From positions 1 through 64,000 of the forward strand of contig JACOXI010000006.1 of assembly GCA_016176335.1 (NCBI GenBank): DNA of 64,000 nucleotides. The letters run 5' to 3'. Within the stretch, counting starts at the first letter, position 1; each line of letters begins with the position of its first letter. The notes under the pieces were generated by a model. That model saw nothing but the letters and a program-made list of their open reading frames with translations, was not told the DNA's origin and did not search any database. The translations under genes and the position numbers were made by a program. Source of the stretch: Candidatus Daviesbacteria bacterium (GTDB lineage Bacteria > Patescibacteria > Microgenomatia > Daviesbacterales > UBA10151). Shown piece by piece: positions 55,529 to 63,972 of the stretch.

Positions 55529-56764
55529 ATGAAAGAAATTTTAAAACAATCATCCTGGCTTTTCACAGCACAATTGCTCACCAGAATCATCAGTTTTTTT
55601 TATACAATCTATCTTGCCAGAATTTTAGGGGTGTCGGAGTTTGGTCTTTTAACTGTGGCTCTTGCCTACTTTTCCATTATTTCATCAGTGTCCGACCTTG
55701 GTTTTAATAGATTTCTCATCCGGGAAATTGCCAGAGGTAAAATAAAAATCCAAGAGCTCATCTGGAACATTGCGATGTTGCGGTTGACTCTGACATCAGT
55801 CTTGTTTGCTGTCTTTTCAATATTTCTCTATATCCTCGATCCGGATAAAATGAGAGTGAGTTTAATTCTTTTGGCCACCCTTGCCATCTTGCCTCAATCA
55901 ATAGCTTTAACCTTTGATGCTGTATTTGTGGGACTTAGAAAATTACAATTTTCCGCAATATCTCTACTTCTGTCCGGTTTGGCTACAGTGGCAATAGGTA
56001 TTTTTTTAGTTAGTAGGGGACTGGGTCCTACTGGTGCTATCAATGCCATAATTTTTGGACAACTGGTTTATGTCTTGGTTCTTTTCTTCTTTTTCTTGAA
56101 GCACGAAGGTGTCACTTTGCAATCGATAAAATTGCCGATATTAAAACAAACAATTACCGGTTCCTTACCATACGGGTTGCTGGGAATAATGGGACTGCTG
56201 TATTTTAAGGTGGATGCTATTATTTTGTCTTATTTTAGGGGCAGTTTTGAAACAGGTATTTACGGGGCGGCCTACAGGTTTTTAGAGGCAGCCACTTTTA
56301 TTCCCTACGCCTTCTTTGCCTCATTGTTTCCGGTTTTGGCAAAAGCTCATGACTTATCTCCGGCTTCGGTTAAACAATTGTATTTTAAATCATTGAAAAT
56401 AATGGCGCTCCTAGGTTTTATTTTGGCAGCGGCTTACTTTTTTATACTCCCGCAAGTGATTTATATTTTTTTACCGGACTATCTTTTGTCAGTTGGGGCC
56501 ATCAAGATTTTAGCCTTTTCCATTCCCTTCATGTTTCTTCACACTCCGGCAGTGGCAGTCCTTTTTTCTACTGATAAATATTTAAAAAAAGTGTTACTTT
56601 TTTCAGCTGTAATTTTGGGCTTTAATATAGTAGTAAACCTGATATTTATTCCCCGGTATGGTTTTTTGGCCGCATCCTGGATCACTGTTATATCAGAGGC
56701 GCTGTCATTTATAGTCTTTTTTCTGTTTACTCAATTTCAAATTCTTCAAAGAAAACATCAATGA
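55529..56764 (+). CDS. Wzx-type oligosaccharide flippase (MOP superfamily)
   Basis: A 411-residue polytopic transporter that flips lipid-linked glycans across the membrane. KQSSWLFTAQLLTRIISFFYTIYLARILGVSEFGLLTVALAYFSIISSVSDLGFNRFLIREIAR (6-69) is the diagnostic first part of the polysaccharide biosynthesis family. About twelve hydrophobic segments are present, with KVDAIILSYFRGSFETGIYGAAYRFLEAA in the middle. ATG 55529 fits the TATAAT (55516-55521) 7 nt upstream; the longer frame from 55493 runs through the promoter. ATGA-coupled to a methyltransferase. Confidence 0.9.
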   Translation: MKEILKQSSWLFTAQLLTRIISFFYTIYLARILGVSEFGLLTVALAYFSIISSVSDLGFNRFLIREIARGKIKIQELIWNIAMLRLTLTSVLFAVFSIFLYILDPDKMRVSLILLATLAILPQSIALTFDAVFVGLRKLQFSAISLLLSGLATVAIGIFLVSRGLGPTGAINAIIFGQLVYVLVLFFFFLKHEGVTLQSIKLPILKQTITGSLPYGLLGIMGLLYFKVDAIILSYFRGSFETGIYGAAYRFLEAATFIPYAFFASLFPVLAKAHDLSPASVKQLYFKSLKIMALLGFILAAAYFFILPQVIYIFLPDYLLSVGAIKILAFSIPFMFLHTPAVAVLFSTDKYLKKVLLFSAVILGFNIVVNLIFIPRYGFLAASWITVISEALSFIVFFLFTQFQILQRKHQ

Positions 56765-57447
56765 CTGTTTACGAAAAGATTTTTAAAAAACACGGATTAT
56801 CTATTACCCAACAGGAGATTCTGGATTTGGTAGGTCGCGAAAAAACCGTATTGGAAATAGGGCCGTCCGCAGGTTATATGACTGATATTTTTTTAAAAAA
56901 CGGTTGCGTGATAGATGTAGTGGAAACCGACAACAATGCCTTTGTTAAAATACCAAAGTTAGTTAGAAAAGCTTTACATTACTCGATAGATGATCAAAAT
57001 ATTCAAAAATTTCTGGGCAGAGATTATGATTTTATTATCATGGCAGATGTGTTGGAACATTTGGTTGATCCGGAAAAATCATTGAGGGTTCTTTCTAAAA
57101 TTGCCTTAAATAAAACCAAACTGATTGTCTCTTTGCCTAATATTGCCTGTTGGGCCATGAGAAAACAACTTTTTTTAAGAGGTGATTTCGAATATCAAAG
57201 CAGTGGCCTGTTGGATAAAACTCACCTCCATTTTTATACCCCTAAATCGCTGCCGAAAACCCTTTCGGAAAACAACTGGAAAGTGGAAAAAATGATCGGG
57301 ACAATAACACGTCTGCCGTTTGACCACAGCATAAGCAGATGGCCGATTTTGGGATGGCTATATAAAAAAGTTATCCGCTCCAAATTGGTAGAAAGATTTA
57401 AAAATTTGTCATATTATCATTTTTTGGTAATTGCCTCAAAAAGATGA
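56761..57447 (+). CDS. Class I SAM-dependent methyltransferase
   Basis: A 228-residue Rossmann-like methyltransferase. Motif I is VLEIGPSAGYMTDIFLKNG (about 30-48) and the acidic end of strand 2 is VVETDNN. FIIMADVLEHLVDPEKSL (about 92-109) and LIVSLPNIACWAMRKQLFLRGDFEYQSSGLLDKTHLHFYTPKSL (with LDxTHLHF) match the Methyltransf_23-type enzymes found with glycan genes. Probable sugar or lipid O-methylation; acceptor unknown. ATGA overlaps on both sides place it between flippase and GT2 genes. Confidence 0.88.
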   Translation: MTVYEKIFKKHGLSITQQEILDLVGREKTVLEIGPSAGYMTDIFLKNGCVIDVVETDNNAFVKIPKLVRKALHYSIDDQNIQKFLGRDYDFIIMADVLEHLVDPEKSLRVLSKIALNKTKLIVSLPNIACWAMRKQLFLRGDFEYQSSGLLDKTHLHFYTPKSLPKTLSENNWKVEKMIGTITRLPFDHSISRWPILGWLYKKVIRSKLVERFKNLSYYHFLVIASKR

Positions 57448-58424
57448 ATAAGACTGGTGTTTGTGTAATTATTCCCAACTGGAACGGTCAGCAGTTACTG
57501 AAAGATTGCCTCAACTCATTAAAAAGTCAAACTTATAGAAAATTTCAGATAATAGTGGTTGATAACGCCTCTGTCGATGATTCGGTTCAATATGTCAAGA
57601 AGAATTTTCCCGAGGTGATTGTTATTGGACTTGACAAAAATTATGGTTTTGCAAAAGCCATCAACGAAGGAGTTAGAAACGCAAATTCCGATTATGCGGT
57701 TTTTTTAAACAATGATACATATGCGGACAAAAATTGGTTAAAAGAACTTATAGCGATGGCAGATATTCACCCGGAGGTGATTTCTGTAGGCTGCAAATTG
57801 TTAAATTATTACCGGCGCAAAATAATTGATGGAGTGGGGATTATGATTAATGAAGTAGGTCAGGCCAGGTCATTAGGTTATCAGGAGGAGGATCAAGGAC
57901 AGTATGACAAAGTAAAGTACATTTTTGGAGCAACAGCAGGAGCTGCTCTATTCAAAAGATCAGCGTTTATAAAGTTAGGAATGTTTGATGAAAATTTCTT
58001 TATGTATTCGGAGGAGGTGGATTTTGCATTCAGAGCCCAATTTTCAGGTTATAAATCCATATTTTGCCCTAAAGCTATTGTCTATCATAAGCATAAAGCC
58101 AGCGCTGGAAAATTGCCGCAACTTATTGAGTACTGGCAGTTTAGGAATATGTATCAAACCATCATTAAAAACTTTCCCATCAGGGTAATCTTTAGAAAAT
58201 GGAGGTGGTTAAAAATAATTTTGGTATATTTCAATACCATCATTTATCAAATAAAACTGGGTTTCATCTTGCCGCCAATTTTGGTGACAGTATATCTAAT
58301 TGTCAATTTACCCAGATTAATTATGCAAAGATATAAAATTCAAAAAAGTAAGCAGGTTTCAGATCAATATATAGAAGGTTTCTTCCAACAGAAGAAAATT
58401 ACTTTTTGGGGACTGCGGAAATGA
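57444..58424 (+). CDS. GT2 glycosyltransferase (rhamnosyltransferase-like)
   Basis: A 326-residue inverting GT-A enzyme. VCVIIPNWNGQQLLKDCLNSL (6-26), IIVVDNASVDDS (about 37-48), NYGFAKAINEGVRNA, FLNNDTYADKNWLKEL (with the metal-binding NND), and FDENFFMYSEEVDFAFRAQFSGYKSIFCPKAIVYHKHKASAG form the WbbL-like rhamnosyl/galactosyl transferase pattern. A hydrophobic patch near 275-300 suggests membrane contact. Its 3' end overlaps the convergent ligase gene by 26 bp. Confidence 0.92.
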   Translation: MNKTGVCVIIPNWNGQQLLKDCLNSLKSQTYRKFQIIVVDNASVDDSVQYVKKNFPEVIVIGLDKNYGFAKAINEGVRNANSDYAVFLNNDTYADKNWLKELIAMADIHPEVISVGCKLLNYYRRKIIDGVGIMINEVGQARSLGYQEEDQGQYDKVKYIFGATAGAALFKRSAFIKLGMFDENFFMYSEEVDFAFRAQFSGYKSIFCPKAIVYHKHKASAGKLPQLIEYWQFRNMYQTIIKNFPIRVIFRKWRWLKIILVYFNTIIYQIKLGFILPPILVTVYLIVNLPRLIMQRYKIQKSKQVSDQYIEGFFQQKKITFWGLRK

Positions 58425-59568
58425 GCATTATCCAGGAAAAAATCGGCGGGTAAAACAAGCTGTTGGAGAAAATACTGTGAATTAAAAGCCCCCCTATTGC
58501 CGCTCCCAAAACTAAATTTTTAGGATGTGAATACTTAACAAGACTGATCAGAAAAATTAAGTAAGCAGTCAAGCCAACTACGCCTGTTGTTGAAGCAACA
58601 AACAGTAAGCTGGAATCGTTACTGGAGGCGCCGTGACTTTTTAAAAATTGCTCATCTCCCAAATTAAATTGCTTTATTGCATAACGGTAAGTATTAAATC
58701 CCACTCCTAAAATTGGGAATTTTTGGAATAAGATTGCCCCCTGTTCCCAAGTATTGAAACGGAAGGATGCGGATTGTTCCCTGTCAATATTTCTGGGACT
58801 TGCCACCAGTTGAACATAGATTTGAAATCCCAAAAGGAGGATTGAAAATAAAATAACAGTGATTAGAAAAAGCTTTGTTGATTTTTGAAAAACAGCCCAT
58901 ATTGTTCCGCTTACTAAAAACATCAGATAACTTGAACGGGAGAAGGTGGTTAAAAGAGCCACATACAAAATAACAAAAAATATATAAAAAATTCTGCCTC
59001 GGACAAGGTGGTAGCCAATAAGGTGTTCTTTGGCATAAATAAGAAGCAGCAGAGTTAAAACCAAGTAAGCCCCGGCAAAATTAGGGTCCAAAAATGTGGA
59101 AACTGTTCTAAAATAGTGCGGATCCCAACCCCAAGCAGTTAAAAATCTCAAATCCGGTAAAAATAAAAACTGAATAAGCCCTGCAACCGCGAGGGTTAGA
59201 CCGGACAATATCAAAATTTTTTGGATATCATTTTTGAGTGCGGGGAACGCACCGGAGAGCATGATCCAGCACAGTAAGGTATAAAAGGCAAATCTGACTG
59301 TGTAAAAAAAGCTAATTAGGATTTCTTCCGGACGTAGGTGAAGCGGGGTTAACATAAGAGACAATATGGCAATGACAATAAATACCATGGCGCTTTTTAA
59401 AAATAGCGGGGGTTTTTTAAGCTTGAATTTAAGTTTGACAAGTCCCAGTAGACAAAATAATATGATTGCCAAATCCAAGACAGTTGCCCCGCCTTGACCG
59501 GCGATAGGCAGTTTAATTAATTGACCGCTGATAATTGCCAGTGCTAGTATCCAACTATAAATATCCAT
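58399..59568 (-). CDS. O-antigen ligase/polymerase family membrane protein
   Basis: A 389-residue polytopic protein, second of its family in the window (see 14533). About eleven hydrophobic segments; the external loop near the C-terminus (QASASFRFNTWEQGAILFQKFPILGVGFNTYRYAIKQF, then KSHGASSNDSSLLFVASTTGVVGLTAYL) carries the P-x-x-G-V-G-x-x-x-Y and the N-D-S-x-L-x-x-x-x-x-x-G-x-x-G pattern. It starts 2 bp from the divergent PIG-V-like gene, so the two share a tiny promoter region. Ligase or polymerase role cannot be separated by sequence. Confidence 0.8.
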   Translation of the reverse strand: MDIYSWILALAIISGQLIKLPIAGQGGATVLDLAIILFCLLGLVKLKFKLKKPPLFLKSAMVFIVIAILSLMLTPLHLRPEEILISFFYTVRFAFYTLLCWIMLSGAFPALKNDIQKILILSGLTLAVAGLIQFLFLPDLRFLTAWGWDPHYFRTVSTFLDPNFAGAYLVLTLLLLIYAKEHLIGYHLVRGRIFYIFFVILYVALLTTFSRSSYLMFLVSGTIWAVFQKSTKLFLITVILFSILLLGFQIYVQLVASPRNIDREQSASFRFNTWEQGAILFQKFPILGVGFNTYRYAIKQFNLGDEQFLKSHGASSNDSSLLFVASTTGVVGLTAYLIFLISLVKYSHPKNLVLGAAIGGLLIHSIFSNSLFYPPIFSWIMLISAVPKK

Positions 59569-59570
59569 AG

Positions 59571-60608
59571 ATGAAATTATATCCTAATATAACTTATATT
59601 TTTATCATTTGGCTGGTCTCGGTTTTATTTATTGCTTATTTTGGTTTTTCCGTCCTACCGCATTCGGGCAAATTTAGTGATAATTTTTTCCAGAGTTTTG
59701 CTAATTGGGATGGGGGACATTATTTGGGAATTGCCCAATTTGGTTACAGTGAAAAATTCCAGTATGCTTTTTTTCCTCTTTACCCCCTATTAATCAAGGG
59801 AGTCAACTTAATTTTACAAAATTATTTATTAAGTGGAGTATTAATTAGCATTTTATCTGCTTTTTTTGCTTTACATCTATTGTACAAATTAGTGGCAGAT
59901 GACTTTGATAAAAAAGTGGCAGAGAAAGTAATTTTATTATTGCTGTTTTTCCCCACCTCATTTTATTTTCTGACAGTATATTCGGAAGGATTATTCCTCT
60001 TAATGGTGGTGGCTGCCTTTTATTTTTTACGGCAGAAAAGATTACTGCTGGCCACTGGTCTGGCTGCTTTAGCCTCTGCCACGAGGCTTTCGGGTTTGGC
60101 AATAGTTGCGGCTTTGGTAGTGGAGGTACTCTTGAAAGAGGGACTAAATCGGAAAAATTGGTATATCATGCTCTCTCCCTTGGGATTTATCATCTACAGT
60201 TGGTATTTGTGGGGGCAAACAGGCGATCCATTTTACTTTATCAGCGCCCAAAGCTATTGGCACAATTTTATAAGTCTTCCAGGGTTAAATTTTTTTTGGA
60301 CTTTGGGAAGTTTGACCCCTAATAAATTTTTGGATCTGGTCTTTGCCGCTTTTGGTTTGGGAATGGCCATGCGGGCTGTGAGATTTTTACCGCTTCCGTA
60401 TTCTGTTTACGCTTTCGTCTCGCTGCTAATACCGCTTTTTACCGCCTCTTTAACTTCCATGCCGAGATTCTTATCAGTTGTTTTTCCGATATTTATACTT
60501 TTGGCATTAATGAAAAATAAGTACCTGATTTTGACTTATCAGATGATTTGTTTGATGCTGCTTTCTTTATTTATTGTGCTTTTTGTCAACGGTTACTGGA
60601 TTAGTTAG
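59571..60608 (+). CDS. PIG-V-like membrane mannosyltransferase
   Basis: A 345-residue multi-pass GT-C protein, a clear paralogue of 2363-3487. FANWDGGHYLGIAQFGYSEKFQYAFFPLYPLLIKG (about 43-77) is the PIG-V signature with the Asp of WDG. VYSEGLFLLMVVAAFYFLRQKRLLLATGLAALASATRLSGLAIV follows as in the paralogue. It is divergent with only 2 bp from the ligase gene and overlaps the convergent Ig-like gene by 4 bp. Probable polyprenyl-phosphate-hexose-dependent transferase. Confidence 0.8.
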   Translation: MKLYPNITYIFIIWLVSVLFIAYFGFSVLPHSGKFSDNFFQSFANWDGGHYLGIAQFGYSEKFQYAFFPLYPLLIKGVNLILQNYLLSGVLISILSAFFALHLLYKLVADDFDKKVAEKVILLLLFFPTSFYFLTVYSEGLFLLMVVAAFYFLRQKRLLLATGLAALASATRLSGLAIVAALVVEVLLKEGLNRKNWYIMLSPLGFIIYSWYLWGQTGDPFYFISAQSYWHNFISLPGLNFFWTLGSLTPNKFLDLVFAAFGLGMAMRAVRFLPLPYSVYAFVSLLIPLFTASLTSMPRFLSVVFPIFILLALMKNKYLILTYQMICLMLLSLFIVLFVNGYWIS

Positions 60609-61339
60609 GGAGTGAATATGACTTTGCGGGAGATTTCCGAAAAATTGGCAGAGGAGTCATAAGCTTTTATAGTAAAATTATTTTCCCCGTCATTTAAGGT
60701 CCGCTCGGATGAAAAATTACCTTCCTTATCCACGATAATCTGATTTCCGTTGATGTATATTTGTGATTTAGGTTCAGTCTTGCCCGCAATCTTTATCTTC
60801 CTTTCTCCTTGAATAGTTTTACCATCCAGCGGTTCAGATACCTCCAATAAGGGTTTTTCATTGTCAAAAATAACTTTTATTGTTTTTGACGGAAGGCTCA
60901 TCTGGCCGTTCTCATCCAAGGTTTTGCCGTAGATGTTGTTAACCCCCAAGCCCAGTTGGATATTTTGGAAAGTGAATGAGCCGTCGGATGAGCTTTTCTC
61001 TGTCTGCTTCTCTTCATCGTCTAAAAAAAGCTTAACTTTGGATTCCGGTGTGGCATAACCTTGGATGTTAATTTGAGCAGTATTTGTTGCTTCGTATGGG
61101 ATATTAAAAATTGGAGGTGCCAATGATACGGTTGTATCTTTGAGATCAACTTTTTTAATTGGTGGAGTTATGAATTCTTTGATTGAGCCCAAAACTCTGA
61201 TGAAGTTGGGAAGAATCCAAATAAGTGCAACATAAGTAAAGATTAACACCAAAAAAAGACTTATTATAAAATTTCTTTTGTTTCTTCTGGCAATTCTTCT
61301 GACTGCCCTGCGGTTGTATCTGTAAGATCTGTGTGCCAT
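60605..61339 (-). CDS. Membrane-anchored protein with tandem Ig-like domains
   Basis: A 244-residue protein: a strongly basic cytoplasmic start (RYNRRAVRRIARRNKRN), one membrane helix (about 26-47), then two Ig-like beta sandwiches (about 78-160 and 163-243) each with the pattern I-x-G-x-(T/A)-x-P-x-(S)-x-(I/V) and a G-x-F-x-x-x-x-x-L-x-x-G-x-N sequence (DGSFTFQNIQLGLGVNN; EGNFSSERTLNDGENNFT). These resemble bacterial Big_9/glucodextranase-B type repeats. Its promoter TTGCCT-17-TAGAAT (61380-61352) is 12 nt upstream. Role likely structural or adhesive (inference). Confidence 0.82.
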   Translation of the reverse strand: MAHRSYRYNRRAVRRIARRNKRNFIISLFLVLIFTYVALIWILPNFIRVLGSIKEFITPPIKKVDLKDTTVSLAPPIFNIPYEATNTAQINIQGYATPESKVKLFLDDEEKQTEKSSSDGSFTFQNIQLGLGVNNIYGKTLDENGQMSLPSKTIKVIFDNEKPLLEVSEPLDGKTIQGERKIKIAGKTEPKSQIYINGNQIIVDKEGNFSSERTLNDGENNFTIKAYDSSANFSEISRKVIFTP

Positions 61340-61351
61340 GCCTTTGAGATG

Positions 61352-61380
61352 ATTCTACGTTTTACGCGAGTAAAAGGCAA
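61352..61380 (-). promoter_or_regulatory. Promoter of the Ig-like gene with GNRA-type hairpin
   Basis: On the minus strand, TTGCCT (61380-61375), 17-bp spacer, TAGAAT (61357-61352). The spacer holds a perfect 6-bp inverted repeat TTTTAC-GCGA-GTAAAA (plus strand 61360-61375), placed like an operator. Confidence 0.6.
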
Positions 61381-61436
61381 GGTTCTGCGCAGCAGGTTCT
61401 TAACATGTTTGTTAATTTGATAGAATATGAAAGGTT

Positions 61437-61507
61437 GCGGGATTTGTATAGTGGTAATACGCTACCTTCCCAAGGTAGAGCCGCCAGTCCGATTCTGGTA
61501 TCCCGCT
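61437..61507 (+). tRNA. tRNA-Gly (CCC)
   Basis: A 71-nt cloverleaf: acceptor GCGGGAT/ATCCCGC, D stem GTAT/ATAC, anticodon stem CTACC/GGTAG with loop TTCCCAA (CCC), T stem GCCAG/CTGGT with one wobble, discriminator T, no encoded CCA. The T loop is TCCGATT, so position 55 is C instead of the near-universal U. TAGAAT at 61421-61426 is a likely -10. Confidence 0.94.
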
Positions 61508-61535
61508 CATTAGTTCAGGCCGACTTCAGACATAA

Positions 61536-61610
61536 GCCGACTTAGCTCAGAGGTAGAGCAGCTGTTTCGTAAACAGCAGGTCACTGGTTCGATTCCAGTA
61601 GTCGGCTCCA
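61536..61610 (+). tRNA. tRNA-Thr (CGT)
   Basis: A 75-nt cloverleaf including an encoded CCA: acceptor GCCGACT/AGTCGGC, D stem GCTC/GAGC, anticodon stem GCTGT/ACAGC with loop TTCGTAA (CGT), T stem ACTGG/CCAGT, T loop TTCGATT. The CCA ends 1 bp before the stop codon of the convergent TPR gene. An 11-nt word matching its 5' end nearly exactly (GCCGACTTCAG) precedes it at 61519. Confidence 0.97.
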
Positions 61611-63221
61611 CTATTTACTGGCTTCCACAAGTCCCTGTTGTGCCAGTTGATTTTGGGGATCAATTTTTAGGATTTCCTCAAAGATTTGTTTGGCAGACTG
61701 CTTATCACCCTTTGCCAAAAAGATTACTGCCAAATTCAGCCTAAGATTTAAATTTTTGGGGTTAATGGTGATGGCTTTTTGCATATAGTTTAGGGCGCTG
61801 TCGTATTGTTTTTCCTGAAAATAAATTGCCGCCATATTTTGATAAGACTGCCAAAGTATGGGGCTTAAGCTGGCAGCTTTCTGGTAATACTCTAATGCTT
61901 TATCCAGCTGACCCAATTCCCTGTACACATTTCCGGCATTATGATATGCATCCGCATAATCGGGTTTTAGAGAAATCGCAGTCTTAAACTCTTGCAGAGA
62001 ACGCTCCTTGTTACCCCATCTGCCGTAAACATCCCCCAAATTATTGTGAGTATTCGGAGAGGATGGTGAGGTTTTGCCTGTGGCAATCCATAAATTATCC
62101 TCATTTTTCCATTCTATATTTCTGATAATTGCTCTTGCGGACAAGGAAATTAAAATAATTGCGAAAATAGAATAGATGACATTTTTATATTTTCCAATTG
62201 AGGCAATCTTATCCAAAATGAAGCCGGTTAAGGCAAAAATTCCCAAGCTTGGCAGATACAGATATCTTTCCGCAACGATCCAATTGAATCTAAAGGGGGT
62301 GAGGGTGGGGGAAAGAGAGATCAAGAAAAAGGACAGCCAGAAAAAAACGGACTTGTTTTTTTTGAGTCCATACAAAATCAGCCCAAAAAAGACCATGGTA
62401 AAAACAGCTCTTAATGCAAAAGAGATTTGGCTGAATGACAGCTCGGAATGATAAAGAGTTAAAGTTTTGGGAAAGAACAGAAGTTCAAAATAAGATGATA
62501 TGGCAACGGGAATTTGTATCAGAGGATTATCAATACCTTTTTGTTGGTAGTGTACTTGTTGCAAAGTTTCTTCTCTTTGGGGAAGAGCGGCTAAGTTTAT
62601 CAAGAGGTAAGTTAGGGATAATAAGAAAAAAGGCAGGGTCCTAACCCAGTTTTTTTTAAAATTTCCAAAACAAAACTCATAAAGGGGAAAAACCACAAAA
62701 AGCCCAATAGGCATGACAGGATGTGACATCAGAGAAAACAGGTAAAAAACCACAGCAGAAAAGTACCGCTTTCGGCTTTTTTGGGAAATAATATAAAGCA
62801 TAAATGATAGGAGGAAGAAAAAAGTATATTGGGTATATATGCCTCCTGATATCCAAACAAAAGCTTCGGCAATTGCCGGGTGCACTGCAAAAAGACTGGC
62901 TGCAAAAAAAGCCAGCCGCCTTGATCTGTATATGTTTGAAAGTATTTGATAGATTAGGATGGTAGAACCCAAATGGAAAAATATATTGATGATTCTGAAA
63001 GCAAGAGGTGTTAATCCCGCAATATGGTAGGTAGTCCAATAAATAAGATGCCTGATGATGCCCAGAGAATAAGTATGGATAATGTATCCTAAATCTCCAA
63101 TGGTTGTTTTTTGGGCAATTTCCGCAATGTCGTCTGAAACAAAGGCATTACCCAAAGAATTTACAAAGGTAAAACTTACCAGTAGAGTTAACGTTACAAG
63201 AATTACTTTTTTTCCACTCAT
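61611..63221 (-). CDS. GT-C membrane protein with C-terminal TPR repeats (TMTC-like plan)
   Basis: A 536-residue protein. The N-terminal part has about ten membrane segments, with NSLGNAFVSDDIAEIAQKT (about 22-40) giving the acidic S-D-D of GT-C enzymes, FRIINIFFHLGSTILIYQIL, and FFAASLFAVHPAIAEAFVWISG, which is very typical of TMTC/O-mannosyl transferase-like proteins. About four TPR units follow from residue 385 (NNLGDVYGRWGNKERSLQEFKTAISLKPDYADAYHNAGNVYRELGQLDKALEYYQKAASLSP). Such fusions probably glycosylate proteins or complex glycans outside the cell. Its stop codon abuts tRNA-Thr. Confidence 0.83.
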   Translation of the reverse strand: MSGKKVILVTLTLLVSFTFVNSLGNAFVSDDIAEIAQKTTIGDLGYIIHTYSLGIIRHLIYWTTYHIAGLTPLAFRIINIFFHLGSTILIYQILSNIYRSRRLAFFAASLFAVHPAIAEAFVWISGGIYTQYTFFFLLSFMLYIISQKSRKRYFSAVVFYLFSLMSHPVMPIGLFVVFPLYEFCFGNFKKNWVRTLPFFLLSLTYLLINLAALPQREETLQQVHYQQKGIDNPLIQIPVAISSYFELLFFPKTLTLYHSELSFSQISFALRAVFTMVFFGLILYGLKKNKSVFFWLSFFLISLSPTLTPFRFNWIVAERYLYLPSLGIFALTGFILDKIASIGKYKNVIYSIFAIILISLSARAIIRNIEWKNEDNLWIATGKTSPSSPNTHNNLGDVYGRWGNKERSLQEFKTAISLKPDYADAYHNAGNVYRELGQLDKALEYYQKAASLSPILWQSYQNMAAIYFQEKQYDSALNYMQKAITINPKNLNLRLNLAVIFLAKGDKQSAKQIFEEILKIDPQNQLAQQGLVEASK

Positions 63222-63249
63222 CTATTAATAGTAACATTGTAAGGAAATT

Positions 63250-63858
63250 TTATCTGGGGATAGACAAAACCATGCCAGGTTCTATAAGATCGGGGTTTTG
63301 TATATTGTTTGCTTTGGCAATTCGCTCGTAGGCATAGATATCCCCATAGGCTCTACCTGCTATTTTGGACAACCAATCACCCCAAACAACAGTGTAAGAA
63401 TCACCTGTGATTTTTTCTCCCCACAGGTTTTCTGTCTGATCCAAAGTACTCGCGACACTTTCCAGTTTTGGCATCTTTAGAACTTGACCTGTTTCAATCT
63501 GATCCGGATTGGTTAAATTATTCGCCTGGGCCACTTCTACATATTTGTAACCATCGCCATAGTATTTTTCGGAAATTGTAAAAAGAGTATCATCCTGTTT
63601 GACAGTGTAATTGCCCGGTAAACTTTGTGGAGAAACATCTTCTTGAACTTCTTTTTGTTGTGCAGGGCCCAGATCCGCTTTACCTCTATTAAAGAAATTA
63701 AATACCAAAATTCCCACCACCAGGATAATTAAGGCCCCCAAAATCATACTTAATTTGGACTGGTTAGACTGCACCTTACTTTCCAGTCTATCCACATAGT
63801 TTGCATAAACTGGGGAATCTGTTGTTGTTTTTTTGTTTGAGATTTTTCTTCTTGCCAT
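63250..63858 (-). CDS. LysM-domain wall protein
   Basis: A 202-residue protein: short basic start MARRKISNKK, one membrane helix (about 38-57) and two LysM domains (about 83-129, NYTVKQDDTLFTISEKYYGDGYKYVEVAQANNLTNPDQIETGQVLKMP; and about 150-200, DSYTVVWGDWLSKIAGRAYGDIYAYERIAKANNIQNPDLIEPGMVLSIP). LysM binds N-acetylglucosamine of peptidoglycan. ATG 63858 is chosen over an upstream in-frame extension to 63930 that runs through a palindrome. No catalytic domain is attached. Confidence 0.9.
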   Translation of the reverse strand: MARRKISNKKTTTDSPVYANYVDRLESKVQSNQSKLSMILGALIILVVGILVFNFFNRGKADLGPAQQKEVQEDVSPQSLPGNYTVKQDDTLFTISEKYYGDGYKYVEVAQANNLTNPDQIETGQVLKMPKLESVASTLDQTENLWGEKITGDSYTVVWGDWLSKIAGRAYGDIYAYERIAKANNIQNPDLIEPGMVLSIPR

Positions 63859-63875
63859 TTTAATAAATGGGGCAG

Positions 63876-63891
63876 CCCGCGATCTTGCGGG
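63876..63891. repeat. GC-rich palindrome upstream of the LysM gene
   Basis: CCCGC-GATCTT-GCGGG, 5-bp perfect arms, in an otherwise AT-rich spacer; of the same GC-rich kind as the rsmH and rodA elements but with a different loop. Confidence 0.5.
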
Positions 63892-63930
63892 GGAACAGTA
63901 GTAATCCCTTTTTAAACTTATCCTTAGCAA

Positions 63931-63960
63931 TTGTCAAGAGGGTATTTAGTTTGTTACAAT
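63931..63960 (+). promoter_or_regulatory. Promoter of the partial tRNA
   Basis: TTGTCA (63931-63936), 18-bp spacer, TACAAT (63955-63960), 12 nt to the tRNA 5' end, the same distance as at tRNA-Val. Confidence 0.65.
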
Positions 63961-63972
63961 ACAAAGCAGTCT

